Of a stretch of 19,725 nucleotides of DNA, positions 7,860 to 16,585 are shown piece by piece. Numbering within the stretch: position 1 is the stretch's first letter; every line of letters begins with the position of its first letter. The stretch comes from Pseudomonadota bacterium. Lineage in GTDB: Bacteria > Pseudomonadota > Gammaproteobacteria > Burkholderiales > Burkholderiaceae_D. The stretch spans positions 1 through 19,725 of the forward strand of contig JAFECY010000052.1 of assembly GCA_018241865.1 (NCBI GenBank). Direction: 5' to 3'. Under the pieces are notes generated by a model that was not told the DNA's origin, ran no database searches, and saw only the letters and a list, made by a program, of their open reading frames with translations. The position numbers were made by a program, and so were the translations under genes.

Positions 7860-7883
7860 AAGTGGTGGAAACCCCGCTATGAT
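7855..7883 (+). promoter_or_regulatory. Candidate sigma-70 promoter for the PRTase-like gene
   Basis: TTCAAA (7855-7860) and TATGAT (7878-7883) are separated by 17 nt. The -10 box is close to consensus and the -35 matches four of six. It faces the unknown gene at 7965 and overlaps the start of the divergent exchanger gene, so the two genes may share control. Confidence 0.4.
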
Positions 7884-7964
7884 AATGAGCCTCTTGCATC
7901 AAGTGAAGGCCATGCCGTTTTATTCATGCAATCCGCCACACCGTTTTTTAGCGAAAGTATCTCC

Positions 7965-8507
7965 ATGAACAGCATCAGCGCCATGCCAGCCAACAGCGCA
8001 GCGGAACGCATCGTCCGGCATTTTCAAAGCGCCGGCTTCCCCGGCATCACCGAAGCATTGGTGATCCGCATCGGCTTGAAGAAAGGCGACCGCGCCGAGA
8101 TCGAAGCCGCCTTCGAGCGCGCCAGCGACCGTGATGCCCGTCCGCCGTTGGGCGAGTATTTTGAAATCCGCCCCTACGGTTTTTATTCCGAACTGCGTAG
8201 TTTTGCCGCCGCCAAAGCCGAGATGCCAACCGACTTCGGCCTCAACCTGCGCCGCAAAGTGCCCGCCATTTATTTCGATCGGGCGCCGGTCGTGATCGAC
8301 GACGCGCTGGCCACCGGCACCAAGTACGACGCGCTGGTCAAGTTCAGCGACAACATGCTCGACTACGCCGTGGCGGTGTTGCTGAACGACCCGACTTCCT
8401 CTTTCTTTGAATATCTGGACAGCCATCGCGGGGCTGACTGGAAGACAATCCTCGGCGAATTTGAAAATGCGGCAGGGAGTTTCGATCAGGAAGTGGAGTT
8501 GTTTTGA
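7965..8507 (+). CDS. Unknown protein with a PRPP-loop-like motif
   Basis: A 180-residue soluble protein that I cannot assign to a named family. Residues 109-120, VVIDDALATGTK, closely match the PRPP-binding loop of type I phosphoribosyltransferases (two acidic residues, then T-G-T). The downstream strand AVAVLLND (135-142) falls at nearly the same spacing as VVGVSVLINLE does in the nearby Apt. The preceding KVPAIYFDRAP could be a shortened catalytic loop. The N-terminal 100 residues do not show the usual PRTase 'hood'. The ATG at 7965 is chosen because it gives a clean N-terminus; an in-frame ATG at 7926 would add 13 residues. A 19-codon upstream reading frame (7912-7968) ends in an ATGA overlap with this start. 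Either a divergent PRTase or an unrelated protein with a chance motif is possible. Confidence 0.75.
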   Translation: MNSISAMPANSAAERIVRHFQSAGFPGITEALVIRIGLKKGDRAEIEAAFERASDRDARPPLGEYFEIRPYGFYSELRSFAAAKAEMPTDFGLNLRRKVPAIYFDRAPVVIDDALATGTKYDALVKFSDNMLDYAVAVLLNDPTSSFFEYLDSHRGADWKTILGEFENAAGSFDQEVELF

Positions 8508-8622
8508 TGGGGTGGCTGCTGCGCGGGGCAATCCTCGACCACAGCATGTCCCGCTCACTACACTGACTCCTCGTAGCCCCTATCAATTCCCCGCACTGTA
8601 AACACAACCATCACTTCCCATC

Positions 8623-9156
8623 ATGGCCCTGAAGGCAACCATATTCAAAGCCGAGCTGCAGATCAGCGACATGGATAGGCATTACTACGGCGCGCACGCG
8701 CTGACCATCGCCCGCCATCCTTCCGAAACCGACGAGCGCATGATGATGCGCGTGTTTGCCTTTGCTCGGCATGCTAGTGAAGCGCTGGCGTTTGGCAAGG
8801 GTTTGAGCGCGGATGATGAACCTGATCTGTGGCAAAAGGATTTGACCGGCGCGATCGAGTTGTGGGTCGAGGTCGGCCAACCGGATGAGAAACGCATCAT
8901 GAAAGCGGCCGGCCGCGCGGCGCAGGTCATCGTCTATAGCTACAGCAGCCACAGCCGCATCTGGTGGGAACAAATCGCCGGCAAGATCGGCCGGGCGAAG
9001 AATGTCGCCGTGTATCAGATCGAGCCGGCAGCCAGCACCGCCCTGGCAAAGATGGCGCAGCGAACCATGCAACTGCAATGCACGATTCAAGATGGCGAGC
9101 TGTGGATGAACGCGGGCGATGAGTCTGTGCACATCGTGCCGCTGCTGTTGCGCTGA
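8623..9156 (+). CDS. yaeQ: YaeQ family protein
   Basis: A 177-residue cytoplasmic protein matching YaeQ along its length: MALKATIFKAELQISD at the start, then MRVFAFARHASEALAFGKGLS, PDLWQKDLTGAIELWVEVGQPDEKR and the central WWEQIAGKI. The E-x-x-x-G-Q-P-D-E-K-R segment fits the PD-(D/E)XK-like fold described for this family. The cellular role remains poorly defined; E. coli YaeQ was reported to compensate for loss of RfaH, so I do not assign a reaction. The ATG lacks a strong ribosome site. It converges with mltB with only 4 bp between the stops. The 115 bp before it hold no gene I can support. Confidence 0.93.
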   Translation: MALKATIFKAELQISDMDRHYYGAHALTIARHPSETDERMMMRVFAFARHASEALAFGKGLSADDEPDLWQKDLTGAIELWVEVGQPDEKRIMKAAGRAAQVIVYSYSSHSRIWWEQIAGKIGRAKNVAVYQIEPAASTALAKMAQRTMQLQCTIQDGELWMNAGDESVHIVPLLLR

Positions 9157-9167
9157 TCGCTCAGCGC
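9150..9167. terminator. Hairpin spanning the convergent yaeQ and mltB stop codons
   Basis: GCGCTGA-TCGC-TCAGCGC is a perfect 7-4-7 inverted repeat that contains the TGA stop of yaeQ in the left arm and the stop of mltB (read on the minus strand) in the right arm. There is no T-run on either side, so it is at best a weak or factor-assisted bidirectional stop. Confidence 0.3.
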
Positions 9168-10288
9168 GTGCGTGCCTGCCGCACCGCGCGCCCCAGATCG
9201 ATCACCGACATCGCATAGAAATAGCTGCGGTTGTATTGGGTGATGGCAAAGAAATTCGCCGCGCCTAGCCAGTATTCGGTCGCCTCGGTGCCGTTTTGTA
9301 AATCGACCAGCGCATACAGTAGGTCTGTTGGCGGCTCGGCATTGGGTACGACATTCGGCATGACGCCGGCGGCTTTCAACTCTGCCAGACTGAATTTGGC
9401 TTCCAATCCTTGTCCGATGTAATTCTCCCAGCGGTTGGCCGGTACGCCGTTATCGACCACGGTGCTGACTGTGACGGGGAACACGGCCGGTTCGCCGCGC
9501 TTCCAGCCGTGCATGGCCAGATAATGCGCGACGCTGCCGATCGCATCGGCCGGTGAATTGCGTAAATCGATCTTGCCGTTGCCGTCGAAATCGACTGCGA
9601 ATTTACGGATGCTGCCCGGCATGAATTGCGGCAAGCCGATGGCGCCGGCGTAGGAGCCGAGCAGCGAGAAAGGATCGATACCGGACTCGCGCGCGAATAG
9701 CAGGGTGTTTTCTACTTCGCCGCGAAAATAGGCTTTGCGCGCATCGCGGTTGGGTGTGTCGGGATAGTCGAAAGCGAGCGTGGTGACGGCGTCCAGCACG
9801 CGGAAGTTGCCGGTGTTGCGGCCGTAGATGGTTTCCACGCCGAGGATGCCGACAATGATTTCGGCTGGCACGCCGTAGGTGTCTTCCGCGCGCTGTAGCG
9901 TATCGGCGTAGTCGTTCCAGAATTTCACGCCGGCCTGGATGCGTATCGGCTCGACGAAGCGTGCGCGGTAGGCGTGCCAGTTTTTTGGACGGCCGGGTGG
10001 CGCGGGGCGCATCAGTCGGATCGCGCTGTCCACATGATGCACTTTGCTGAACAGTTTTTGCAGTTCGGTTTTGTCGAAACCGTTTTTTTCCACCATTTGA
10101 TCGATGAATTCCGCGACATCTTTCCACTGGCTGAAATTGACGTGCTCGCCCTGTTCGACGGCGGGGGCTGTCTTTTTGGCTTTGTGCCGGGTCTTGGCCT
10201 GCATGGCGGTGGCGTGGAAAACCAGCGGAATCGACAACAGGGAAATGTGCAGGATGCGGCGGAAGTGCGTGGGGAGTTTCATCGACAT
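9161..10288 (-). CDS. mltB: Lytic murein transglycosylase B
   Basis: A 375-residue periplasmic enzyme that cleaves peptidoglycan glycan strands to 1,6-anhydro products. Residues 1-31 form a signal peptide ending ATAMQA. There is no lipobox cysteine, so this is a soluble rather than lipid-anchored form. The catalytic Glu152 lies in GILGVETIYG, the substrate groove motif GAIGLPQFMPGS is at 215-226, and DFDGNGKIDL (233-242) resembles the EF-hand-like Ca2+ loop of MltB. Its start ATG at 10288 (or the second ATG at 10282) overlaps the stop of the transglutaminase gene, so translation is coupled. It is the last gene of the moxR-DUF58-tgpA operon, which suggests that this operon serves envelope maintenance. 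Confidence 0.95.
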   Translation of the reverse strand: MSMKLPTHFRRILHISLLSIPLVFHATAMQAKTRHKAKKTAPAVEQGEHVNFSQWKDVAEFIDQMVEKNGFDKTELQKLFSKVHHVDSAIRLMRPAPPGRPKNWHAYRARFVEPIRIQAGVKFWNDYADTLQRAEDTYGVPAEIIVGILGVETIYGRNTGNFRVLDAVTTLAFDYPDTPNRDARKAYFRGEVENTLLFARESGIDPFSLLGSYAGAIGLPQFMPGSIRKFAVDFDGNGKIDLRNSPADAIGSVAHYLAMHGWKRGEPAVFPVTVSTVVDNGVPANRWENYIGQGLEAKFSLAELKAAGVMPNVVPNAEPPTDLLYALVDLQNGTEATEYWLGAANFFAITQYNRSYFYAMSVIDLGRAVRQARTR

Positions 10289-12300
10289 GGAATGAGTAGG
10301 GATTTGAGTTGCGCGAGGTTCGTTGAAATCGGCGCAGCGCTAAACGTACCATATTGCACTGCTTCGTAACACGTCAGGAAGCGTGCGGCGGCGAGTTTTT
10401 TTGCGGCGGGTAAAGTTTCACCGCTCTGTTCGATGCGCTGCAAGTAAGTGCGCGGGCCTTCGTGCGGTGCGCGCGCCAAGCCGCGTTTGGCCATCAGCAG
10501 ACAGAAGCGTGCGTACACGGCGCGCAGCGGATCGGGCTTGCGCCGGTGTCGCAGCAAAGGCCAGGCGATCACGGCGAGTGTCGCCATGCCGACGGCCATC
10601 AGCAAGATCGTCAGCGTGCGCCAATTGACATCGCCGAAGCCGAAGGATTCGATCAAGCCGCGTTGACGATCTGGTGTGTAATTGAGCACCCATTGGTTCC
10701 AAGCATTGGTCACCGCATCCCAACGGAAACGTATTGTATGTAGCCAAGAGCCGCGCCCGACGATCGCGTTGAGATTGACTAAGCCGCCCAGCGCAGGGCT
10801 GGCTACGGTCTGTGACAGATTCAGATGGACTCGGTTCGGCGCGACGGCGGCAGTCGGGTCGATGCGCACCCAGCCGCGATCCGCCAACCAGATTTCAGAC
10901 CAGGCGTGCGCGTCCGACTGGCGGATGGTCATGTAACCATCGACCGGGTTGATCTCGCCGCCCTGGTAGCCGGTGACCACGCGCGCGGGGATGCCGGCGG
11001 CACGCATCAGCACCGTAAAAGCGCCGGCAAAATGTTCGCAAAAACCGGCGTGGGTGGTGAACAGAAAATCGTCCACGGCGTCGCGCCCCAGTAGCGGCGG
11101 CTCTAGCGTGTAACTGAATTTTTCATCATGGAAGAAGCGCAATACGGCGGCTGCCAGTTGCGCATCGTCTGGATATTGGCGACGCAGACGATGGGCGAAA
11201 GCTTGCGTTTGCGGATTGAAACCGGATGGCAGCAAGCGCCAGCGACCGTTGTCCGCCGTCGGTGCTTGCGACAGCAGACTGAAATCGATATACGACGCCA
11301 CTCGATAGCGCAGCCGGTCGTTGATTGGTTGGCTGGACAACAGTTGGCCGTCGGCGGTGATGGTGGCTGCATTGTCGGAGAGCGTCGGCGCTTGCGCGGG
11401 TTGTTCTAGCGCGAACAGCCAGCGTCGCGCGTGCGGTTCCAGCGTGATTTCATGGCGGATCGGCTGACCGCGTGTTTGTAGCTGTTGAGGTTGCCGATCT
11501 TGTGTGCTGGCACGGGTCCAAGTGCGGCCGTCGAATGCGTTCAGCACTACGCCGCGCCAGTACAGCTTGTCTTGTGTCGGTGCGGGATCGAGAAAGCGCA
11601 CGCGGAAAGCGACTTCTTCCGACTGCGCCAGCTTGGCGATATTCCCCGGCGACATGCTATCGGACAAACCAGTGCGACCGACGACGCCGTCACCCGGCAT
11701 GCTCCACAACGGCCCCTGAATGCGTGGGAATAAAATGAATTGCACCACGGTCAGCGGTAGCGCCAACGCGACGATGAAGAGCGCCAGCTTGAGACGCTTG
11801 CCGAAAGACGGTATCGCGCCGGTGTATTGGAAAGACAGTTGCGCCGTCAGCAGCACGGTCAATGTCGCCAGCGTCATCAACGCCGCGCCCATGCTTTGCG
11901 AATTGAAAAAGTTCGTCAGCAGCAAGAAGTAAGCGAGAAAGACCGCGACGAACAGATCGCGCCGGGCGTGCATCTCCAGCAGCTTCAGCGCCAGCAGCAG
12001 CATCAGCATCGCCACGCCGGCTTGATGGCCGAACAGGGTTTTGAAATTGACGTACACCGCCACCATCGTCAACACGGCAATCGGTAGCAGCAACCAACGC
12101 GGCGGCATGCGGTTGCCGCGGAACGTGATCCAGCCGCGCCACAGCAACAAAATCGCGCAACTCGCCAGCGTCCACATCGGCGCATTGCCGTACTGTGGCA
12201 ACAACACCAGCGCGCAGGCGGTCAGCAGCAGCAGCGTGTCGGCTTTGTCGCGGGACATGGGACGCGATCGTGATCGGGACGAGAAGAGTGCGGCGATCAT
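10279..12300 (-). CDS. tgpA: TgpA-type membrane transglutaminase (DUF3488 / Tgase-like / DUF4129)
   Basis: A 673-residue inner-membrane protein. The N-terminal DUF3488 region (about 20-195) has six to seven membrane helices. The periplasmic transglutaminase-like domain carries the triad Cys421 (AGFCEHFA), His465 (SDAHAWSE) and Asp481 (RIDPT). A further helix at about 561-583 precedes a cytosolic DUF4129-type tail. In Pseudomonas aeruginosa the homologue TgpA is essential; its substrate is not settled. The ATG at 12300 is chosen because it overlaps the TGA of the DUF58 gene (ATGA). The frame extends upstream to 12333, and an internal ATG at 12258 (MSRDKAD) is another option. The 3' end overlaps the start of mltB. 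The MoxR-DUF58-transglutaminase trio is widespread. Confidence 0.93.
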   Translation of the reverse strand: MIAALFSSRSRSRPMSRDKADTLLLLTACALVLLPQYGNAPMWTLASCAILLLWRGWITFRGNRMPPRWLLLPIAVLTMVAVYVNFKTLFGHQAGVAMLMLLLALKLLEMHARRDLFVAVFLAYFLLLTNFFNSQSMGAALMTLATLTVLLTAQLSFQYTGAIPSFGKRLKLALFIVALALPLTVVQFILFPRIQGPLWSMPGDGVVGRTGLSDSMSPGNIAKLAQSEEVAFRVRFLDPAPTQDKLYWRGVVLNAFDGRTWTRASTQDRQPQQLQTRGQPIRHEITLEPHARRWLFALEQPAQAPTLSDNAATITADGQLLSSQPINDRLRYRVASYIDFSLLSQAPTADNGRWRLLPSGFNPQTQAFAHRLRRQYPDDAQLAAAVLRFFHDEKFSYTLEPPLLGRDAVDDFLFTTHAGFCEHFAGAFTVLMRAAGIPARVVTGYQGGEINPVDGYMTIRQSDAHAWSEIWLADRGWVRIDPTAAVAPNRVHLNLSQTVASPALGGLVNLNAIVGRGSWLHTIRFRWDAVTNAWNQWVLNYTPDRQRGLIESFGFGDVNWRTLTILLMAVGMATLAVIAWPLLRHRRKPDPLRAVYARFCLLMAKRGLARAPHEGPRTYLQRIEQSGETLPAAKKLAAARFLTCYEAVQYGTFSAAPISTNLAQLKSLLIPCR

Positions 12301-13277
12301 GGCAATTGGTATAGCGCCAGAGCGCGCAGGCAAGCATCGCGGTGCGCCGCGCCGATGGCGGCGGGGAACACGGTCGCGCCGAGACGGAAGGCATACGGCA
12401 AGCCTTGGCTTTCCGCTTCCAGCACCCAGCGCGTCATGCGCGACAGTCGCTGCTCGGTGTCGAGCGAGGAGGGCATCTGCGCGAAATCGAGGGTTAATTC
12501 GCTGACCGCGCCGCCTTCAAAATGTTTGCTGACCAACGGACTGTCGTGATGCGTATCCAGCCGCGCGATATGACGCCATGACAGGCGCTTGATGGTGTCG
12601 CCGTGCTGATAGGCGCGCACGCCGGCGAAATCTTCTTCACCAGCCGTGCCGTTGCCATCGCGCGTGACAGAGCCGGCCAGCGGTAGCGGCGGCGCGACGG
12701 CTTCCGGTTGCGGATAAACCAGCGCTTGCATATCCGGCTTCCAATAGCTCCAAGCGCGCAGCAATCCAAGTGGAAAGCGGGTTTGCAGGCGCAGGCGCGG
12801 CGCAGCCAGCCAGCCGCGTTGTGTCGTTGCGATGCCGAGTGTCACGGTATGCGAACCGTGCGCGGCAAGATCGACCGCTTGCGGCGGATACGTTTTTTCC
12901 TGATCGAGAAAGCCGATCCAGATCGCATAGCGGTCATGCTTGCTGCGGTTGTGCAGGTGCAGCTCGAAACGCGCTTCCTCGCCGGTGAAGACAGCTTGGA
13001 CGCGGCCGGCGGCGAGATACAGATGCGCCAGATTGCGCCAAGTCAGATGCATGTCGATTACCGCGCAAGACGCCAGCAAGAAGGTCAGACCGAAACCGAG
13101 GCTCAGGGTGTAATTGATCGAGCCGATGAACAACAGCACCAGCACGCCGAAAAAAGCACAGCCGGCGGCAGACGGCATGATGAAGACGCGACGCTGATTG
13201 AGATGCACTTCACCCGACTCCGCCTTGCCGAGTCGGAACAGCCAAGTGTCGATGCGTCGGCGGATGAATGCCATCAT
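12297..13277 (-). CDS. DUF58 domain-containing membrane protein
   Basis: A 326-residue protein with two membrane helices near the N-terminus (about 37-53 and 57-75). A periplasm- or cytosol-facing beta-rich segment follows, then the DUF58 signature: an R-A-Y-x-x-G-D-x-x-x-x-x-S-W region reading VRAYQHGDTIKRLSWRHIAR, and the conserved SPLVSKHFEGG. DUF58 proteins resemble von Willebrand factor A domains and are normally encoded next to MoxR ATPases, with which they probably work as a chaperone-like pair. Start: the moxR stop TAA is followed after one base by ATGATG; either Met (13277 or 13274) is possible. The stop overlaps the tgpA start as ATGA. Confidence 0.92.
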   Translation of the reverse strand: MMAFIRRRIDTWLFRLGKAESGEVHLNQRRVFIMPSAAGCAFFGVLVLLFIGSINYTLSLGFGLTFLLASCAVIDMHLTWRNLAHLYLAAGRVQAVFTGEEARFELHLHNRSKHDRYAIWIGFLDQEKTYPPQAVDLAAHGSHTVTLGIATTQRGWLAAPRLRLQTRFPLGLLRAWSYWKPDMQALVYPQPEAVAPPLPLAGSVTRDGNGTAGEEDFAGVRAYQHGDTIKRLSWRHIARLDTHHDSPLVSKHFEGGAVSELTLDFAQMPSSLDTEQRLSRMTRWVLEAESQGLPYAFRLGATVFPAAIGAAHRDACLRALALYQLP

Positions 13278-13278
13278 T

Positions 13279-14199
13279 TTAGAGAGGCACCGATTGCATC
13301 CACTGTGTGACCAGATCGCGGCTGACAGCCGCGCCGCCACCGCTTGATTTCGCCGGCCGCAAACGATGCGCCGTCACCGGCACCAACACCGCTTGGATGT
13401 CTTCAGGAATCGCATGGTTGCGTCCTTCTAGCGCGGCCCAAGCGCGCGCCGCTTGCAATAGCGCGATGGCCGCGCGCGGACTCAATCCTTCAGCGAATAG
13501 GCCGTTGTGGCGCGACGCATGCGCCAACGCTTGCACGTAATCGATTAGGGCAGCGGAAGTATGAATGTGCTTCAAGGCTTCCTGCGCCGCCAGCAATTCT
13601 TCCGGCTGCATCGCCGCCGGCAGCGATTTCAGCAAGCTGCGGCGGTCTTCTCCCAGCAACAGCGCACGCTCTGCGGCAGCGTCGGGATAACCGAGCGACA
13701 GACACATCAAGAAGCGATCCAGTTGCGACTCCGGTAACTGGAAGGTGCCGATCTGGTGCGTCGGATTTTGTGTGGCGATCACGAAGAACGGCGCTGGTAG
13801 ATTGCGCGTGACACCGTCGGCGCTCACCTGACGTTCTTCCATCGCTTCCAGCAGCGCCGATTGCGTCTTTGGCGTGGCGCGATTGATTTCGTCGGCCAGC
13901 AAGACCTGCGTGAAGATCGGGCCGGGATGGAACACGAAGCCGTTTTTTTCGCGGTCGTAAATCGAAATGCCGCCGACATCGGCCGGCAGCAAATCGCTGG
14001 TGAACTGGATGCGGTTGAAACGCAGTCCGAGCGATTGCGCCAGCGCATGTGCCAGCGTAGTCTTGCCGACGCCCGGCACGTCCTCGATCAACAGATGGCC
14101 GCCGGCCAGCAGGCACACCAGCGCTTGGCGGATTTGCCCATCCTTGCCGATGACGATCTGGCCGACTTGTTTGGCGACGGCGTGTACTTTGTCGAACAT
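13279..14199 (-). CDS. MoxR family AAA+ ATPase
   Basis: A 306-residue cytoplasmic ATPase of the MoxR subgroup. Walker A is VPGVGKTT (41-48), Walker B is LLADEIN with Asp103 and Glu104, and the sensor-1 region is FFVIATQNPTHQIGTFQLPESQLDRF. The C-terminal helical domain includes GLSPRAAIALLQAARAWA. MoxR proteins act as chaperone-like assembly factors, usually with a VWA or DUF58 partner, which is the next gene here. The start ATG 14199 follows CGGGAAA. It is the first gene of the four-gene operon and diverges from the deacetylase-like gene across 165 bp. Confidence 0.94.
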   Translation of the reverse strand: MFDKVHAVAKQVGQIVIGKDGQIRQALVCLLAGGHLLIEDVPGVGKTTLAHALAQSLGLRFNRIQFTSDLLPADVGGISIYDREKNGFVFHPGPIFTQVLLADEINRATPKTQSALLEAMEERQVSADGVTRNLPAPFFVIATQNPTHQIGTFQLPESQLDRFLMCLSLGYPDAAAERALLLGEDRRSLLKSLPAAMQPEELLAAQEALKHIHTSAALIDYVQALAHASRHNGLFAEGLSPRAAIALLQAARAWAALEGRNHAIPEDIQAVLVPVTAHRLRPAKSSGGGAAVSRDLVTQWMQSVPL

Positions 14200-14342
14200 G
14201 AAATTTTCCCGTGAAATGAAAAATCGGCTGGTGCGTCGCGCGCCATGTCAGCATCGGGTAAGCCGGGTTTGCCAACATGCCGGAGCGGAAAATTCCGCCG
14301 CCCGCGCGTTTCTTGGTTACACTGGATTCTATTCGAGATTCC

Positions 14343-14357
14343 GCGCTGTCACAGCGC
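14343..14357. promoter_or_regulatory. Perfect palindrome just before the deacetylase start codon
   Basis: GCGCTGT-C-ACAGCGC is a perfect 7-1-7 inverted repeat ending 7 nt before the ATG at 14365, where the ribosome site should be. No Shine-Dalgarno sequence is visible. It could be a repressor operator over the transcription start. As RNA the one-base loop must open, leaving a shorter stem. Confidence 0.35.
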
Positions 14358-14364
14358 CCACGCC

Positions 14365-15297
<933 letters not shown>

Positions 15298-15336
15298 GCA
15301 GTGGTTGAGAGTGCATACAACGATCGTTCCATTTTA

Positions 15337-15375
15337 ATCTCCTTCCCTTCAAGGGGAGAGTTAGGGCGGAGATGG
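15337..15375. repeat. GGGAGAG-TTAGGG-type intergenic repeat
   Basis: An inverted repeat centred on CCCTT-C-AAGGG (arms extend with one G-T pair from 15342 to 15358) is followed by GAGAGTTAGGGCGGAGATGG. This resembles the very common proteobacterial intergenic sequence of the form GGGAGAGGGTTAGGGTGAGGG, which also follows a CT-rich/GA-rich hairpin. The match is from memory of that pattern and not from an alignment. Confidence 0.45.
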
Positions 15376-15402
15376 ATGATATTTTTCGTCATGCCTCATT
15401 TT

Positions 15403-15485
15403 TATTTCAACTTTAGTTTCTTCGTGGATGCTTGCCGGGCCACCCCCGGCAAAGCAAGCATCCACGGAGCGTAGTCGTTGAAATA
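15403..15485. repeat. 83-bp interrupted palindrome between the deacetylase and ylqF genes
   Basis: TATTTCAAC (15403-15411) pairs with GTTGAAATA (15477-15485). CGTGGATGCTTGC (15423-15435) pairs perfectly with GCAAGCATCCACG (15454-15466). At the tip TTGCCGGG and CCCGGCAA can form an alternative inner stem. The two arms, each about 33 nt, are similar end to end with a variable stretch in the middle. This is far larger than a normal terminator and lacks a T-run; it has the shape of a MITE/REP-like element or a strong mRNA structure upstream of ylqF. Confidence 0.6.
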
Positions 15486-15571
15486 GCCAAATGACTGTAT
15501 CGAGCCGGTGAATCACCCCGTCCAGCAGGTAAAATAGCGCCTCGATTTTCCAACAAAGAACAGCCCACCCC

Positions 15572-16492
15572 ATGTCCATCCAATGGTTCCCCGGCCACAT
15601 GAACTCCGCCCGCCGTCAGGCGGCGGAAACCATGGAAAAAGCCGACATGGTGATCGAGGTGCTGGACGCGCGCGTGCCGCAAGCCAGTTGCAATCCCATG
15701 ATCCAGCAATTGCGCGAACATCGGCAGCGCCCCTGCCTCAAAATCCTCAACAAGGCCGACCTCGCTGATCCCGTGGCGACGCAAGCCTGGCTCGATTTTT
15801 ACAACAAGCAAAAGAACGTGATCGCCGTCGCGCTGAGCTGCAAGAAGCCGGCCGATGTCGCCAAGGTGCCGGGCTTGTGCATCAAGACCGCCCCGCATCG
15901 CGGCACGGCGTTGAAACCGCTACGCATGATGATTATGGGCATACCCAACGTCGGCAAATCGACCCTGATGAATGCGCTGCTGAAAAAGAAGGTGGCCAAG
16001 GTCGGCGACGAACCGGCGGTGACCAAGACCCAGCAGCGGCTTTACCTCGGCAACAACATGGTGCTGATCGACACGCCCGGCATGTTGTGGCCGAAGATCG
16101 AGCATCCTACCGATGGTTTGATGTTGGCCGCCAGTCATGCCATCGGCAGCAATGCCTTGATCGAAGAAGAGGTCGCGACCTTCCTCGCCGATGTGCTGCT
16201 GACGCGCTATCCGCAACTGCTGAAGGCGCGCTACGGCTTTGCGCTGGAAGGCGTGGATGCCGTCGGCGTGATCGAAGGCATTGCCCAGCGTCGTGGTTTC
16301 CGATTGAAGGGCGGCGAGCCGGATTTCGAGAAGGCGTCGCATACCTTGCTGCAGGATTACCGCAGCGGCGCGCTCGGACGGATTAGTTTGGAGACGCCGG
16401 CCAGTCGGGAGGAATTGCTGGCGAGTTATCGTGCGCCGGAAAAGCTTGGGCTGGAGCTGGAAAGCGAAGACGAGTCCGGTAGCGAAGGGTAG
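15572..16492 (+). CDS. ylqF: Ribosome biogenesis GTPase YlqF/RbgA
   Basis: A 306-residue circularly permuted GTPase that acts in late assembly of the large ribosomal subunit. The permuted order is visible: G4 NKAD (60-63) precedes G1 GIPNVGKST (123-131), then the G2 Thr151 region and G3 DTPG (167-170). The N-terminal IQWFPGHMNSARR is the RbgA family signature, and the C-terminal helical ANTAR-like region follows. The ATG at 15572 starts this signature directly. TAAAAT at 15530-15535 could be its -10 box, with no clear -35. The acidic tail (ESEDESGSEG) is dispensable-looking. Directly after the stop the base composition turns AT-rich, at the edge of the cassette region. Confidence 0.95.
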   Translation: MSIQWFPGHMNSARRQAAETMEKADMVIEVLDARVPQASCNPMIQQLREHRQRPCLKILNKADLADPVATQAWLDFYNKQKNVIAVALSCKKPADVAKVPGLCIKTAPHRGTALKPLRMMIMGIPNVGKSTLMNALLKKKVAKVGDEPAVTKTQQRLYLGNNMVLIDTPGMLWPKIEHPTDGLMLAASHAIGSNALIEEEVATFLADVLLTRYPQLLKARYGFALEGVDAVGVIEGIAQRRGFRLKGGEPDFEKASHTLLQDYRSGALGRISLETPASREELLASYRAPEKLGLELESEDESGSEG

Positions 16493-16494
16493 AA

Positions 16495-16509
16495 AGCTAT
16501 TTTTTGTTT
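16495..16509. repeat. 15-bp direct repeat, left copy (right copy 17906-17920)
   Basis: AGCTATTTTTTGTTT occurs here, just after the ylqF stop, and again identically at 17906-17920 in the brnT promoter. The two copies bracket the AT-rich cassette region. The T-run makes chance identity easier, so its meaning as an insertion scar is uncertain. Confidence 0.4.
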
Positions 16510-16585
16510 TCGAATCTTGGCTGTGATTTCTGAATCCATTCAGACTGGTTGAGCCTCTGGTTCCTAGAATGACCCTTCAATCAAT

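Noticed and set aside
16493..16530. T-run after ylqF as a rho-independent terminator.
   Set aside because: Only a 4-bp TAGC/GCTA pairing precedes the T-run, too weak to call.
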